Shown piece after piece: positions 8,560 through 15,780 of a stretch of DNA of 41,877 bases (position 1 is its first letter; the number at the start of each line of letters is the position of its first letter). The position numbers and the translations under genes were made by a program. The notes under the pieces are model-generated. The model was not told where the DNA came from and did no database searches. It saw only the letters and a program-made list of their open reading frames with translations. Source of the stretch: Gemmatimonadota bacterium. GTDB lineage: Bacteria > Gemmatimonadota > Gemmatimonadetes > Gemmatimonadales > GWC2-71-9. The stretch covers positions 1-41,877 of the forward strand of contig QHUU01000072.1 of the NCBI GenBank assembly GCA_003222155.1, in the 5' to 3' direction.

Positions 8560-8597
8560 GAGGCGCGTGCGCCTCGAATGCGTTGCGTCTACGCAAC
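8560..8597. promoter_or_regulatory. Twin 16-bp palindromes, 22 bp apart, in the fibre operon leader
   Basis: GAGGCGC-GT-GCGCCTC occupies 8560-8575 and GTTGCGT-CT-ACGCAAC occupies 8582-8597. Both are exact with 7-base arms and a 2-base centre, and their centres are 22 bp apart, about two helical turns. They lie between a possible minus-strand promoter (8614-8642) and the start of the major subunit gene. They could be two operators on one DNA face, or two hairpins in the mRNA leader. Confidence 0.55.
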
Positions 8598-8613
8598 AGG
8601 CAAGGGGCATGCC

Positions 8614-8642
8614 ATAGTGGTTGTTTTCTTGACAATCGTCAA
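8614..8642 (-). promoter_or_regulatory. Candidate sigma-70-like promoter of the fibre operon
   Basis: Read on the minus strand, TTGACG (8642-8637) is followed after 17 bases by CACTAT (8619-8614). The -35 matches five of six consensus bases; the -10 only three. The region overlaps the inverted repeat TTGAC-AATC-GTCAA, whose other half gives TTGACA on the plus strand, so the site could serve as an operator too. It would give a leader of about 90 bases containing both twin palindromes. Confidence 0.35.
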
Positions 8643-8816
8643 TGTTTTATACAGTCAGGACATCACCTGCTACGTTAAGACGCCCAACAGTTTAGCGCCT
8701 GCAACCGGACTGACTGTCACGATATTTGACGTCAGCACAGCTCGCATACGCCAACGCCGAGCACAGTAAGTTATTGTAGTGGAGGTGCTTAGAGACGTTA
8801 GCCTCGAGGTACGGAC

Positions 8817-8837
8817 CGTGCCTTACGAGAAGGCACG
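8817..8837 (+). promoter_or_regulatory. Leader hairpin upstream of the small secreted protein gene
   Basis: CGTGCCTT (8817-8824) pairs exactly with AAGGCACG (8830-8837) around a 5-base loop, ACGAG. It ends 18 bases before the ribosome site GGAG at 8858-8861, so it would sit in the 5' leader of the gene at 8869. There is no T-run after it. Confidence 0.5.
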
Positions 8838-8868
8838 ATACATGGCCTTGACCCCGAGGAGCACCAAG

Positions 8869-9180
8869 ATGGCAAACCGACGTCGTTCAGTACTCACTCG
8901 CGTGGTCGTGGCCGGCCTTCTCTTCGGTGCCGCCTGGTTGGGGCGGCCGATCAATGCAGAAGCCCAAGTCCGTGGCACGCTGCAAGTAAGTGCACAAGTC
9001 GTTGATACGAAGGCGAGCTTCGAGGGCCTGAACGCGGCCCGCGTCGCGCTGCGCCAAGCCGCGGCTGGCACACAGGTCGTGAACCTCGATACTGTCTCAA
9101 CACTGGCGCAAGTAAGCGTCGCCCGGCTTCCGCAGGGCCGCTCGGACTTGGTTGTCACGGTCGACTACTCGAAGAACTAG
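8869..9180 (+). CDS. Small secreted protein, divergent from the fibre operon
   Basis: This 103-residue protein is not assigned to a family. A twin-Arg-like basic start (MANRRRS) leads into a hydrophobic stretch VVVAGLLFGAAWLG and a likely cleavage site after INAEA. The mature 70 residues begin QVRGTLQVSAQVVDTKAS and end RSDLVVTVDYSKN. The alternating strands and the terminal 'LVVTVDY' are reminiscent of the C-terminal strand of the fibre subunits across the intergenic region, but there is no clear DUF4402 pattern. The ATG at 8869 has GGAG seven bases upstream; an in-frame ATG at 8842 would add nine residues without a ribosome site. The shared control region suggests a role with the fibre, for example as terminator or regulator subunit, but this is inference. 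Confidence 0.65.
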   Translation: MANRRRSVLTRVVVAGLLFGAAWLGRPINAEAQVRGTLQVSAQVVDTKASFEGLNAARVALRQAAAGTQVVNLDTVSTLAQVSVARLPQGRSDLVVTVDYSKN

Positions 9181-9631
9181 GCCGGCGGATCGACAGGATC
9201 GCCGAACACCATCACGACACCCCTGAGCCAGCGGGGGCGTGACGGAGGCGATGCAGCCTGAGGTAAGGCACTCTATGCGAGCAGCGGACTCCCCTTGGAG
9301 CGGCGGTCGGGGATGAGTCGACGGGGCGCGAGCGCGCGCCGCGGGGCCCGCCGCCGCTCGCCCTTCGAGCGCCGTTCCGACCCGGAGCGGCGCTCGTCGG
9401 GTACCGGGGTCTTCCCCTGGCGCCGCTCCGAGCGCGACCGGCGGTCGACGCCGGAGCGGCGGTCGTCGAGTTGACGGCGATCGTCACGGCTGCGACGGTC
9501 GGGCAATGGCTCGTAGCCGATGGGATCCTCTCCGGAACCGCTGATCGGGGCCCAAACCTAGTGGCCCCCGGGCTGCCCGGCTAGGGCCCCGGCCGCGGTG
9601 CGGGTCCCGCTGCGCTAGATTGCGCCACGCG
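9181..9631. other. Largely uncharacterised 451-base interval
   Basis: Apart from a possible Arg-rich ORF on the minus strand (9273-9506), no gene is convincing here. The stretch 9290-9500 repeats variants of CGGCGGTCG and GAGCGGCG. The stretch 9541-9600 is an extremely GC-rich run of imperfect palindromes (GGCCCCCGGG, GGGCCCCGG). TAGATT at 9616-9621 resembles a -10 box about ten bases before the kinase ATG, which has no ribosome site; a leaderless transcript is possible. Confidence 0.4.
9273..9506 (-). CDS. Possible small Arg-rich repeat protein (DRRS/ERRS motifs)
   Basis: This frame encodes 77 residues beginning PDRRSRDDRRQLDDRRSG and repeating D/E-R-R-S units about every 5-9 residues, with roughly eight copies of 'RRS' or 'RRQ'. 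The only available start is TTG at 9506; a purine-rich GGAGAGGA lies about 20 bases upstream, which is too far to be persuasive. Small proteins with repeated DRRSG-type motifs do occur in many environmental bacteria, but their function is not known to me. Another minus-strand frame (9212-9487) also stays open, as expected in very GC-rich DNA. The evidence is the coherent acidic/basic repeat in one frame only. It could be a nucleic-acid-binding peptide or simply repetitive DNA. Confidence 0.35.
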   Translation of the reverse strand: MPDRRSRDDRRQLDDRRSGVDRRSRSERRQGKTPVPDERRSGSERRSKGERRRAPRRALAPRRLIPDRRSKGSPLLA

Positions 9632-11338
9632 ATGACCTCTGCCACGTCTCCCGCCGAGCTGCTCGAGGGCGTCGTGCGGGCGCTCGAGCCCGCCTTCCGC
9701 ATCGACCGGCTCGTCGCCGCGACGGCCGAGCGCGTGGTGTACCACGCCTGGGACCGCGTGCTCAAACGGCACGTGGCGCTGTATGCGCACCTCGCGCCCG
9801 ACGTACCGGGGCGCGCCTGGTTCCTGCGGGAGACCGAGACCCTCGCCGCGCTCGACCACCCCACGATCCGCCACGTGTACGCCGCGGCCATCGCGGGGAG
9901 CCTCGCCTACCGCACGACGAATTGGGTGGATGGGGAGAGTCTCGCCGACGCGCTACGGCGGGGGCCGCGGCCCATCCCGACCGCCCACATGCTGGTGCGC
10001 GATCTGCTCAGCGCGGTCGAGCATGCACACGCCCGCGGCGTGATCCTGCGCCGGATCGTGCCGCTGACGCTCATGCTCGAGGTCTCGGGTCGCGCCGTGA
10101 TCACGGACCTGCGCTACGCCAACTGGTGCCTCCCCAACGTCCCGCCCGAGGAGCGAGGGGCGGGAGGCGCCTTCGTCGCGCCGGAGGTGCGCGCCGGGGG
10201 CCCCGGCGAGCCGGCGAGCGACGTGTACGCCGTAGCGGCCCTGGTCTATTACGTGCTCACCGGCCACGAGCCGGACGCGGACCCGGCGCGGGTGGTGCCG
10301 CCGCGGCAGCTCCGGCCCGCCGTGCCGGCGGCCCTGGAGCGGGTGCTGTTGCGCGCCCTCCAGGCCGTGCCGGCCGGCCGCTACTACACGGCGACGGAGA
10401 TGCTCGAGGACTTCGTAAGCGACGCCGGTGTGTTTCAGGAGCCGGCGGCGACGCCCCCGCTGGCAGAAGCGGGCTTCGAGCGACGGCTGCGACGCGCCCT
10501 GGGAGACGACTACGAGCTGCTGGAGGAGATCGGCACGGGCGGATTCGGGCGGGTGTATCGGGCGCGCGATCTCGGGCTCGAGCGCGACGTCGCGATCAAG
10601 GTGCTCCACCCGTCGCTCACGGCCGATGCCGCCGTGACGGAGCGGTTCCGCCGCGAGGCGCAGCTCGCGGCGCGGCTGCGGCACCCGAGCATCGTCAGCA
10701 TCTACGACATCATGGGCCGGGCCGGCCTGCAGTGGTATACGATGGAGCTGGTGCCCGGCACGAACCTGGCGCAGCTGGTCCAGGCGCAGGGTCCGCTGTC
10801 GGTGGAGCAGACCGTGCGCGTGCTCGATCAGGGGCTCTCGGCGCTCGAGCACGCGCACGCACTCGGGCTGGTGCATCGGGACCTGAAACCGGAGAACATG
10901 CTGATCGAGCCCGACGGGCGGCTGCGCATCACCGATTTCGGGCTGGCCCTGGCGCTGCGTGGCGACGGGCGGTTCGGCGGCGCCACCTCGCGCAGCGGCA
11001 CCCCCCAGTTCGCGGCGCCGGAGCAGCTCCTGGGCGAGCGCGTCGACCAGCGCGCGGACCTGTACTCGCTCGCCGCGGCGAGCTATTTCGCGCTCCTCGG
11101 CCGGCCCCCGTTCGAGGGACGCACGCCGGAAGCGATCCTGGCCCGCCAGACGACCGATGACCTCCCACCCCTCACGGACGCCCGGCACGACGTGCCGCGC
11201 GAGCTGGAAGAGGTGCTGCGCCGGGCGCTCGCGAGCGATCCGGGGGCTCGCTACCAGACAGCGACCGCGTTCCGGGAGGCGGTGCGGCGGTCCCGCGGGT
11301 TGCTGCGCCGGCTCGGGGCGGTGCTGCGAGGGGAGTGA
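9632..11338 (+). CDS. Tandem pseudokinase-Ser/Thr kinase fusion
   Basis: This 568-residue protein has two protein-kinase folds. The C-terminal one (about 294-560) is complete: glycine loop IGTGGFGRVYRARD, Lys323 in VAIKVL, HRDLKPENML with Asp417, DFGLA with Asp435, then GTPQFAAPE and DLYSL. The N-terminal one (about 23-265) keeps the outline (RETETLAAL helix, FVAPEV, SDVYAVAALVYYVLTG) but lacks the working residues: the VAIK Lys is Tyr51 in VALY, HRD is replaced by ILR (VILRRIV), and DFG by DLR. It is therefore a pseudokinase, probably regulatory. No transmembrane segment or PASTA/sensor domain is present, so it acts in the cytosol. The ATG at 9632 is chosen; a TTG at 9620 adds four residues. 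The next gene downstream is a cupredoxin, with no obvious functional link. Confidence 0.9.
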   Translation: MTSATSPAELLEGVVRALEPAFRIDRLVAATAERVVYHAWDRVLKRHVALYAHLAPDVPGRAWFLRETETLAALDHPTIRHVYAAAIAGSLAYRTTNWVDGESLADALRRGPRPIPTAHMLVRDLLSAVEHAHARGVILRRIVPLTLMLEVSGRAVITDLRYANWCLPNVPPEERGAGGAFVAPEVRAGGPGEPASDVYAVAALVYYVLTGHEPDADPARVVPPRQLRPAVPAALERVLLRALQAVPAGRYYTATEMLEDFVSDAGVFQEPAATPPLAEAGFERRLRRALGDDYELLEEIGTGGFGRVYRARDLGLERDVAIKVLHPSLTADAAVTERFRREAQLAARLRHPSIVSIYDIMGRAGLQWYTMELVPGTNLAQLVQAQGPLSVEQTVRVLDQGLSALEHAHALGLVHRDLKPENMLIEPDGRLRITDFGLALALRGDGRFGGATSRSGTPQFAAPEQLLGERVDQRADLYSLAAASYFALLGRPPFEGRTPEAILARQTTDDLPPLTDARHDVPRELEEVLRRALASDPGARYQTATAFREAVRRSRGLLRRLGAVLRGE

Positions 11339-11418
11339 GCCGGACATCCGGGTGGTGATTCCGGCGCGTCTCTAGTGCAGTCCCCACTCGATGGCACCAA
11401 CAGCCGAGTTTCTCATTC

Positions 11419-11436
11419 ACCCCGGGCGTCCGGGGT
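11419..11436 (+). terminator. GC-rich hairpin between the kinase and cupredoxin genes
   Basis: ACCCCGG (11419-11425) pairs with CCGGGGT (11430-11436) around GCGT. It lies 81 bases after the kinase stop and 24 bases before the cupredoxin ATG. There is no T-run, so it may be a weak terminator or a leader structure of the cupredoxin gene. Confidence 0.3.
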
Positions 11437-11460
11437 CAGTCGAGGCTTCGGAGGGATACC

Positions 11461-11865
11461 ATGCGGATACGGTGTGAGCTGCTGGTCGCGGTGCTGTCGA
11501 CCGCCTGCGGCGGGTCGAGTCCCACGAGCACGGGCGGGGGCGGAAATCCGCCGCCGCCGACGGCCGCGGTGACGATGTCCGAGTACCGATTCTCGCCGGA
11601 GACCGTGAGGGTCGCCGTCGGTAGTGTGGTGGGCTGGAACAACAACGGAACGACGAGCCACACGTCCACGAGCGACGGGGCGCAGTGGAACAGCGCCGCG
11701 ATCGCTCCCCCCGGCCCGCCTCCGATGACGTGTCCGTACCCACCCTGCGACAACACCCCGGGCGGAAGCTTTCAGCACACGTTCACGACGGCGGGGACCT
11801 ACCCGTATCACTGCACGTTTCACGACTCGCTGGGGATGAAAGGCGTCGTGATCGTGACACCTTGA
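11461..11865 (+). CDS. Cupredoxin-domain (blue copper) lipoprotein
   Basis: This 134-residue protein starts at the ATG at 11461, with GGAGG about six bases upstream. A short hydrophobic leader ends in LSTAC, so Cys16 may be lipidated, although Ser at the -3 position is less usual than Leu. A Gly/Pro-rich linker (about 19-35) precedes a plastocyanin-like fold. Type 1 copper ligands are in order: His67 (TSHTS), Cys118, His121 and Met126 in YHCTFHDSLGM, which matches the C-x2-H-x4-M pattern. It should be a periplasmic or envelope electron carrier. Two extra Cys (TCPYPPC, residues 91 and 96) sit in an insert before the last strands and could form a disulfide. Its stop lies one base before the stop of the convergent ABC permease gene. 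Confidence 0.85.
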   Translation: MRIRCELLVAVLSTACGGSSPTSTGGGGNPPPPTAAVTMSEYRFSPETVRVAVGSVVGWNNNGTTSHTSTSDGAQWNSAAIAPPGPPPMTCPYPPCDNTPGGSFQHTFTTAGTYPYHCTFHDSLGMKGVVIVTP

Positions 11866-11866
11866 C

Positions 11867-12898
11867 CTAGCGCCACCGGAAGATCTGGAGCGCGACGACG
11901 AAGCTGGCGAAGCCCCACGCCGTCACGATCGCGAGCGGCGTGCCGAGCCGCGCGAGCGGGCTGCCGTCGATCATGACGGCGCGCAGGGCGTCGTTGAGCG
12001 CGGTGAGCGGCAGGGCCCTCACGAACGGCTGCATCACCTCCGGGAACCGGGCATACGAGAAGAACGTGCCCGACAGCATCCACATCGGGAGCATCACGAG
12101 GTTCATGAGTCCGGAGACGGCCTCGATGGTGCGGGCACGGCTCGCGACCAGCATGCCGAGCCCGTTGAACGACAGGGCGCCGAGCACCGTGATGAACGTG
12201 AGCGCGCCGACGGAGCCCCGCACGCCCACATCGAACATCCACCACGCGAACCCTACCAGCGCCGCGACCTCGACGAACAGAAACGCCAGACGGGACAGCA
12301 CGAACGACAGCAGGTAGTGGCTGCGACGCATCGGCGTCGCCATGTAGCGCTTGAGCAGCCGCTTGGTGCGGGCTTGCACCACGGAGAAGCCCACGCCCCA
12401 CAGCCCGCTGCCCATCAGGTTCATGCCCAACAGGCCGGGAATCAGGAAGTCGATGTAGCGCGCGCCCGGCTCCGTGACGCGCTCGTCCTCGACGCGCACC
12501 GGATCGGCCCGCCCGCGCGCACGCTGCACGGCGTCGTCCACCTGCAGGCGCGCCATCTGGCTCTCCGTGCGGGTCGAGTCGTACCGGTACACGAGGCGCT
12601 CACCCGGGACCACCAGCAGCGCGACGCGGCCGGTCCGCAACTCGAGTCGCGCCACAGCGCTGTCGAGCACCGCGACGCTGAGGCCGGGCGCGTGGGCGAG
12701 CGCCGCGGCCACGCCCGAGTCGCCCGATTGACGCAGCACCGCGACCCGCAGCTCGCCGGGACCCCGGTTCCGGAACGCGATCCCCAGCGCGAACGCCAGC
12801 ACGATCGGGAACCCGAACACCCAGAAGATCGCCTCCGGCTCGCGGTAGAACTCGCGCATGCGCGCCAGCGTCAGCTGGACCAGGGGGTGGTCACGCAT
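11867..12898 (-). CDS. ABC-2 type transporter permease
   Basis: This 343-residue membrane protein has one transmembrane segment near residues 22-42 (IFWVFGFPIVLAFALGIAF). An extracytoplasmic domain of about 120 residues follows, then five further hydrophobic segments from about residue 170 to the end. This is the ABC-2 layout of exporters of drugs, lipids or polysaccharides (YhgE/NatB-like). It starts within the end of the ATPase gene, overlapping it by 8 bases (12891-12898), so the pair is translationally coupled and should form one transporter. It is the last gene of the ten-gene minus-strand array. The substrate cannot be told from sequence. Confidence 0.85.
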   Translation of the reverse strand: MRDHPLVQLTLARMREFYREPEAIFWVFGFPIVLAFALGIAFRNRGPGELRVAVLRQSGDSGVAAALAHAPGLSVAVLDSAVARLELRTGRVALLVVPGERLVYRYDSTRTESQMARLQVDDAVQRARGRADPVRVEDERVTEPGARYIDFLIPGLLGMNLMGSGLWGVGFSVVQARTKRLLKRYMATPMRRSHYLLSFVLSRLAFLFVEVAALVGFAWWMFDVGVRGSVGALTFITVLGALSFNGLGMLVASRARTIEAVSGLMNLVMLPMWMLSGTFFSYARFPEVMQPFVRALPLTALNDALRAVMIDGSPLARLGTPLAIVTAWGFASFVVALQIFRWR

Positions 12899-13826
12899 CG
12901 CGCAGCTGCCTCCCCGTGAGGGTCACGAACACATCCTCGAGCGTGGCGTGGTGAGTGGCGAGGAGCGAGAGCTCGGCGCCGCGCCGCTCGAGCAGGGCCA
13001 GCAGCGCCGGGACGGCGCGGTGCACCTCGGCGACGGTGAGCGCGGTCCGGTCCGGCGCCGGGCGCACGGCCCGAACCCCGGCGAGCGCGGCCAGCTCGTC
13101 GACTCCGGGAGCGTGCGCCGCGCCGTCCGCCAACGCGAATTCGACGACGTGCTCGGCGCCGAGCGACGCGATGAGCGAGCCCGGCGTGCCGAGCGCGATG
13201 ATCTTGCCGTGGTCCATGATGGCAACCCTGTCGCACAGCCGCTCCGCTTCTTCCATGTAATGCGTCGTGAGGAGAATCGTGCCGCCCGCCGCGCGGAACC
13301 GGCCGATCACGTCCCACAGCTGGCGGCGCGACTGCGGGTCGAGTCCCGTGGTCGGCTCGTCGAGGAACAGCAGCTCCGGCCGCGAGACCAGGGCGCACGC
13401 CACGGCGAGCCGCTGTTTCTGCCCGCCGGACAGCTTGCCGACCCAAGACGCGCGCTTCTCCTCGAGCTCGACCAGGGCGAGGACCTCGTCGACGGTGTGC
13501 GACGACCGGTAGAAACTGCGGAACAAGCGCACCGTTTCCTCGACCGTCAGCTTGTCGGCCAGCTGCGTGTCCTGGAGCTGGATGCCGAGGCGCTCGCGCA
13601 GGGCGCGCGTCTCGGCGCCTCCGGTCCAGTGCAGCCCGAGGATCTCCACGTCCCCCGCATCGGGAGGCGTGAGCCCCTCCAGGATCTCGATGGTGGTGGT
13701 CTTGCCGGCGCCGTTCGGCCCGAGCAGGCCGAAGCACTCTCCCGCGGTCACCGCGAGATCGAGCCCCGCGACCGCCAGCACGTCGCCATAACGCTTGACC
13801 AAGCCCGTGCAACGGATGGCAGGCAC
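12891..13826 (-). CDS. ABC transporter ATP-binding protein (ABC-2 exporter class)
   Basis: This 311-residue protein carries the Walker A GPNGAGKTTT (about residues 36-45), Q-loop LGIQLQDTQL, signature LSGGQKQRLAVA, Walker B LLFLDEPTTGLDP and the switch His in TTHYMEEAE. The order and the C-terminal 80-residue extension are typical of the CcmA/DrrA group paired with ABC-2 permeases. It energises export by the permease encoded just downstream. Its start lies two bases after the stop of the coiled-coil gene. Drug, lipid or glycan export are all possible. Confidence 0.88.
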   Translation of the reverse strand: MPAIRCTGLVKRYGDVLAVAGLDLAVTAGECFGLLGPNGAGKTTTIEILEGLTPPDAGDVEILGLHWTGGAETRALRERLGIQLQDTQLADKLTVEETVRLFRSFYRSSHTVDEVLALVELEEKRASWVGKLSGGQKQRLAVACALVSRPELLFLDEPTTGLDPQSRRQLWDVIGRFRAAGGTILLTTHYMEEAERLCDRVAIMDHGKIIALGTPGSLIASLGAEHVVEFALADGAAHAPGVDELAALAGVRAVRPAPDRTALTVAEVHRAVPALLALLERRGAELSLLATHHATLEDVFVTLTGRQLRDA

Positions 13827-13828
13827 GT

Positions 13829-14197
13829 TCAGGCGGGCTTTTTCGGCTCCGGGGGCGTCATGGCGCGCTTCAGCGCCGCGTCCAGCTGCATCTGCATGTT
13901 GTTCACGGCGTCCCCGAGCGCCCGGATCTTCATGAGCACGCCGCCACCACGCCCCGCCATCACCGACATCCCGCCCGCGACGTCAGCGATCGTCCCGACG
14001 TTGCCGGTGAGGGCCCGTTGACGCATCTGGGACGCCTCGATGGCGATCTTCTCGCACAGCTGCTGAATGGTGCGAGTCTGTCCGGCCCGGTTGGCCTCGA
14101 GTTCGGTGACCAGATGCTTGAGCCGATCGGCCGTCCGCTGGTAGTCCTCGATCTCCTCTACCTGGCGGACCTGATCGGCCGTGAGCTTGGGGCTCAT
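13829..14197 (-). CDS. Hypothetical coiled-coil protein
   Basis: This 122-residue protein has no recognised family. Residues 1-60 are strongly helical with heptad spacing (VRQVEEIEDYQRTADRLKHL, then LVTELEANRAGQTRTIQQL), consistent with a coiled coil. A Gly-rich stretch (VAGGMSVMAGRGGGVLMK) then precedes a second helix (MQMQLDAALKRAM). The end is charged and Pro-rich (PPEPKKPA). There is no signal peptide or membrane segment, so it is probably cytosolic. The start ATG overlaps the stop of the phosphatase gene by four bases (ATGA), and the ABC ATPase follows two bases after its stop. It may be an accessory factor for one of these neighbours. Confidence 0.7.
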   Translation of the reverse strand: MSPKLTADQVRQVEEIEDYQRTADRLKHLVTELEANRAGQTRTIQQLCEKIAIEASQMRQRALTGNVGTIADVAGGMSVMAGRGGGVLMKIRALGDAVNNMQMQLDAALKRAMTPPEPKKPA

Positions 14198-15753
14198 GGG
14201 AGCACCTCGGTGAGCGGATGACCGTCGAGCGGCTCGGCGGGGGTCAGGCCGAGCAACCGGGCGAGCGTGGGCGCGATGTCCACCGTGCGGACCCTCGTGC
14301 CGTACACGCCGCGACGCACGCCCGCACCCCAGAAGACCAACGGCACGTGTGAGTCCAGATCCGTCGGCTGGCCGTGCATCGCGATGGGGAGGTTCGCGAC
14401 GCCCCAGATGGAGTACGGCTTGAGCGTCACGACCAGCTCCGCGCCTGCGTCCGGCGGCACCTGGTGGCGCCAGCGGCGCTGGACGGGATCGGTCGTGTCG
14501 GCCGTCCTCAGATCTGCCGCGCGATCCACGCGCCCCACGCCCGCGAGCGCGCGCAGCCGGGCGGCCACGTCGGCGATCACGCTGTCGACGTTGATCCCTT
14601 GCGCCGCGAGCCGCCCGCGACCCGGCACGAGCAGCATGCCGCTCTCGAACACGAGCCAGTCGCCGCCGCCGGCGCGCTGGTCGAGCGCCGCGTTGACGCT
14701 CTGGATCAGGCTGTCGGGCGTCACGCGCACCGCCCCGCTCCGCCCCAGTGCGCGCGACCGCTCCGGGAACGGCGTAACGCCGTGGTCGGCGGTCAGCACG
14801 ATCAGCACGTTGCCGCTGCCGAAGCGCACGAACAACTGCTCGAAGAACCGGCCGAGATAGCGATCCAGCCGCAGCACCTGATCGTGGATCTCGCGGGAAT
14901 CGGGCCCGTAGGCATGGCCGACGTAGTCGGTGGTGGACAGGCTCACCGCGAGCAGGTCGGTCGTGCCGCGCAGGCCGAGCGGGAGCGCCCGCGTGCCTTC
15001 GAGGGCGAACGCGAGCGTGAGCGAGTCCATCGTCGGGGTCGCGAGAAACGCGAGGGCCGCCTGCCCGCTGTCGCTCGGGAACCGGTGTGGAAACACGAAG
15101 TCCCGGCCCTGGTTCTCATACGGGACGCTGTCGGGCTCGGGGTAGTCCCGCTCGGGGAGGAGCAGGCTCCACTGCGTCCCCGCCGCGCGGAACGGAACGC
15201 GTTGCCCGTTGAACACGCGCACCCACAACGGCAGCGTGTCCGCGTAGTAGCGGCTGGTCGTGAACACGCCCCCCGCGTACCAGTAGACCTGCTCCTTGGC
15301 GCGGCCGATCGGCAGGATGGCACCGCGGTCCTTTCCCGACACCGAGAGCGCCCGCGCCGCCGGCTCGGCCGCCTTGAGCCAATCGAAGAACTCCGTCCCC
15401 CGGAATCGCGCCGGCGACGCCCCGAGTCCCGGCACGCCCACGAGCGGCGCGCCCGAATCCTGCACCCCCGCGAGGTTGCGAATGATGCCCGTGTGCGCGG
15501 GCCAGCGCCCCGAGAGGATCGTTGCATGGCCCGGGGCCGTCTCCGTGATCGCGTGGTCGTGGTACGCCTCGGTGAACACCGCGCCCTGCTTCAGTAGCGT
15601 CGCCAGCCCCCCCCGCAGCTGAGCGCGGTAGCGCTCCAGGTAGTCGGGGCGCAGCTGATCCACGGTGATCACGACGACCAGGCGCGGCTTGGGAGAGGGC
15701 GCCGCGGCGAGCGATCGAACGAGGGCAACGAGGGCGACGAGACTCGAGATCAT
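14194..15753 (-). CDS. PafA-like secreted alkaline phosphatase/phosphodiesterase
   Basis: This 519-residue protein belongs to the type I phosphodiesterase/alkaline phosphatase superfamily. A signal peptide spans residues 1-18 (MISSLVALVALVRSLAAA). Metal-binding and catalytic positions are visible: Asp32 in VDQLRPDYL, the likely nucleophile Thr72 in ETAPGHAT, Asp/His in STTDYVGHAYGPDS, Asp-His in TADHGVTPFPE, and a late His in IAMHGQPTDLDSHVP. This arrangement fits PafA, a phosphate-irrepressible periplasmic phosphatase. It should release phosphate from organic phosphates outside the cytoplasm. It lies 27 bases after the MFS gene, the widest gap in the operon. No good ribosome site precedes the ATG at 15753, which suggests read-through translation or a different start. 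Confidence 0.85.
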   Translation of the reverse strand: MISSLVALVALVRSLAAAPSPKPRLVVVITVDQLRPDYLERYRAQLRGGLATLLKQGAVFTEAYHDHAITETAPGHATILSGRWPAHTGIIRNLAGVQDSGAPLVGVPGLGASPARFRGTEFFDWLKAAEPAARALSVSGKDRGAILPIGRAKEQVYWYAGGVFTTSRYYADTLPLWVRVFNGQRVPFRAAGTQWSLLLPERDYPEPDSVPYENQGRDFVFPHRFPSDSGQAALAFLATPTMDSLTLAFALEGTRALPLGLRGTTDLLAVSLSTTDYVGHAYGPDSREIHDQVLRLDRYLGRFFEQLFVRFGSGNVLIVLTADHGVTPFPERSRALGRSGAVRVTPDSLIQSVNAALDQRAGGGDWLVFESGMLLVPGRGRLAAQGINVDSVIADVAARLRALAGVGRVDRAADLRTADTTDPVQRRWRHQVPPDAGAELVVTLKPYSIWGVANLPIAMHGQPTDLDSHVPLVFWGAGVRRGVYGTRVRTVDIAPTLARLLGLTPAEPLDGHPLTEVLP

Positions 15754-15780
15754 GGCAAGAAAATAAGCGCGGCGCAGGCG

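Larger units (their letters stand above)
8514..8868. promoter_or_regulatory. AT-richer divergent control region of the fibre locus
   Basis: These 355 bases hold no convincing gene. They are visibly richer in A and T than their surroundings and separate the minus-strand fibre operon from the plus-strand gene at 8869. Several palindromes are packed here: 8560-8575, 8582-8597, GGCATGCC at 8606-8613, TTGAC-AATC-GTCAA at 8629-8642, TGACGTCA at 8727-8734, and the hairpin at 8817-8837. A 63-codon open frame at 8578-8769 has no ribosome site and no recognisable features, and is not called. Confidence 0.6.

Noticed and set aside
8560-8642. Phase-variation invertible promoter for the fibre operon
   Set aside because: The palindromes differ from each other and no matching inverted pair flanks a promoter; no recombinase gene is nearby.
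8578-8769. 63-codon plus-strand ORF in the fibre control region
   Set aside because: No ribosome site or recognisable domain, and it overlaps palindromes and promoter-like sequence.
9212-9487. Second minus-strand ORF overlapping the Arg-rich repeat ORF
   Set aside because: Its composition is that of a shifted frame of the repeat; no motif or start signal.
12858-14021. 387-codon plus-strand ORF opposite the ABC ATPase
   Set aside because: No domain or ribosome site; antisense shadow of a recognised gene.
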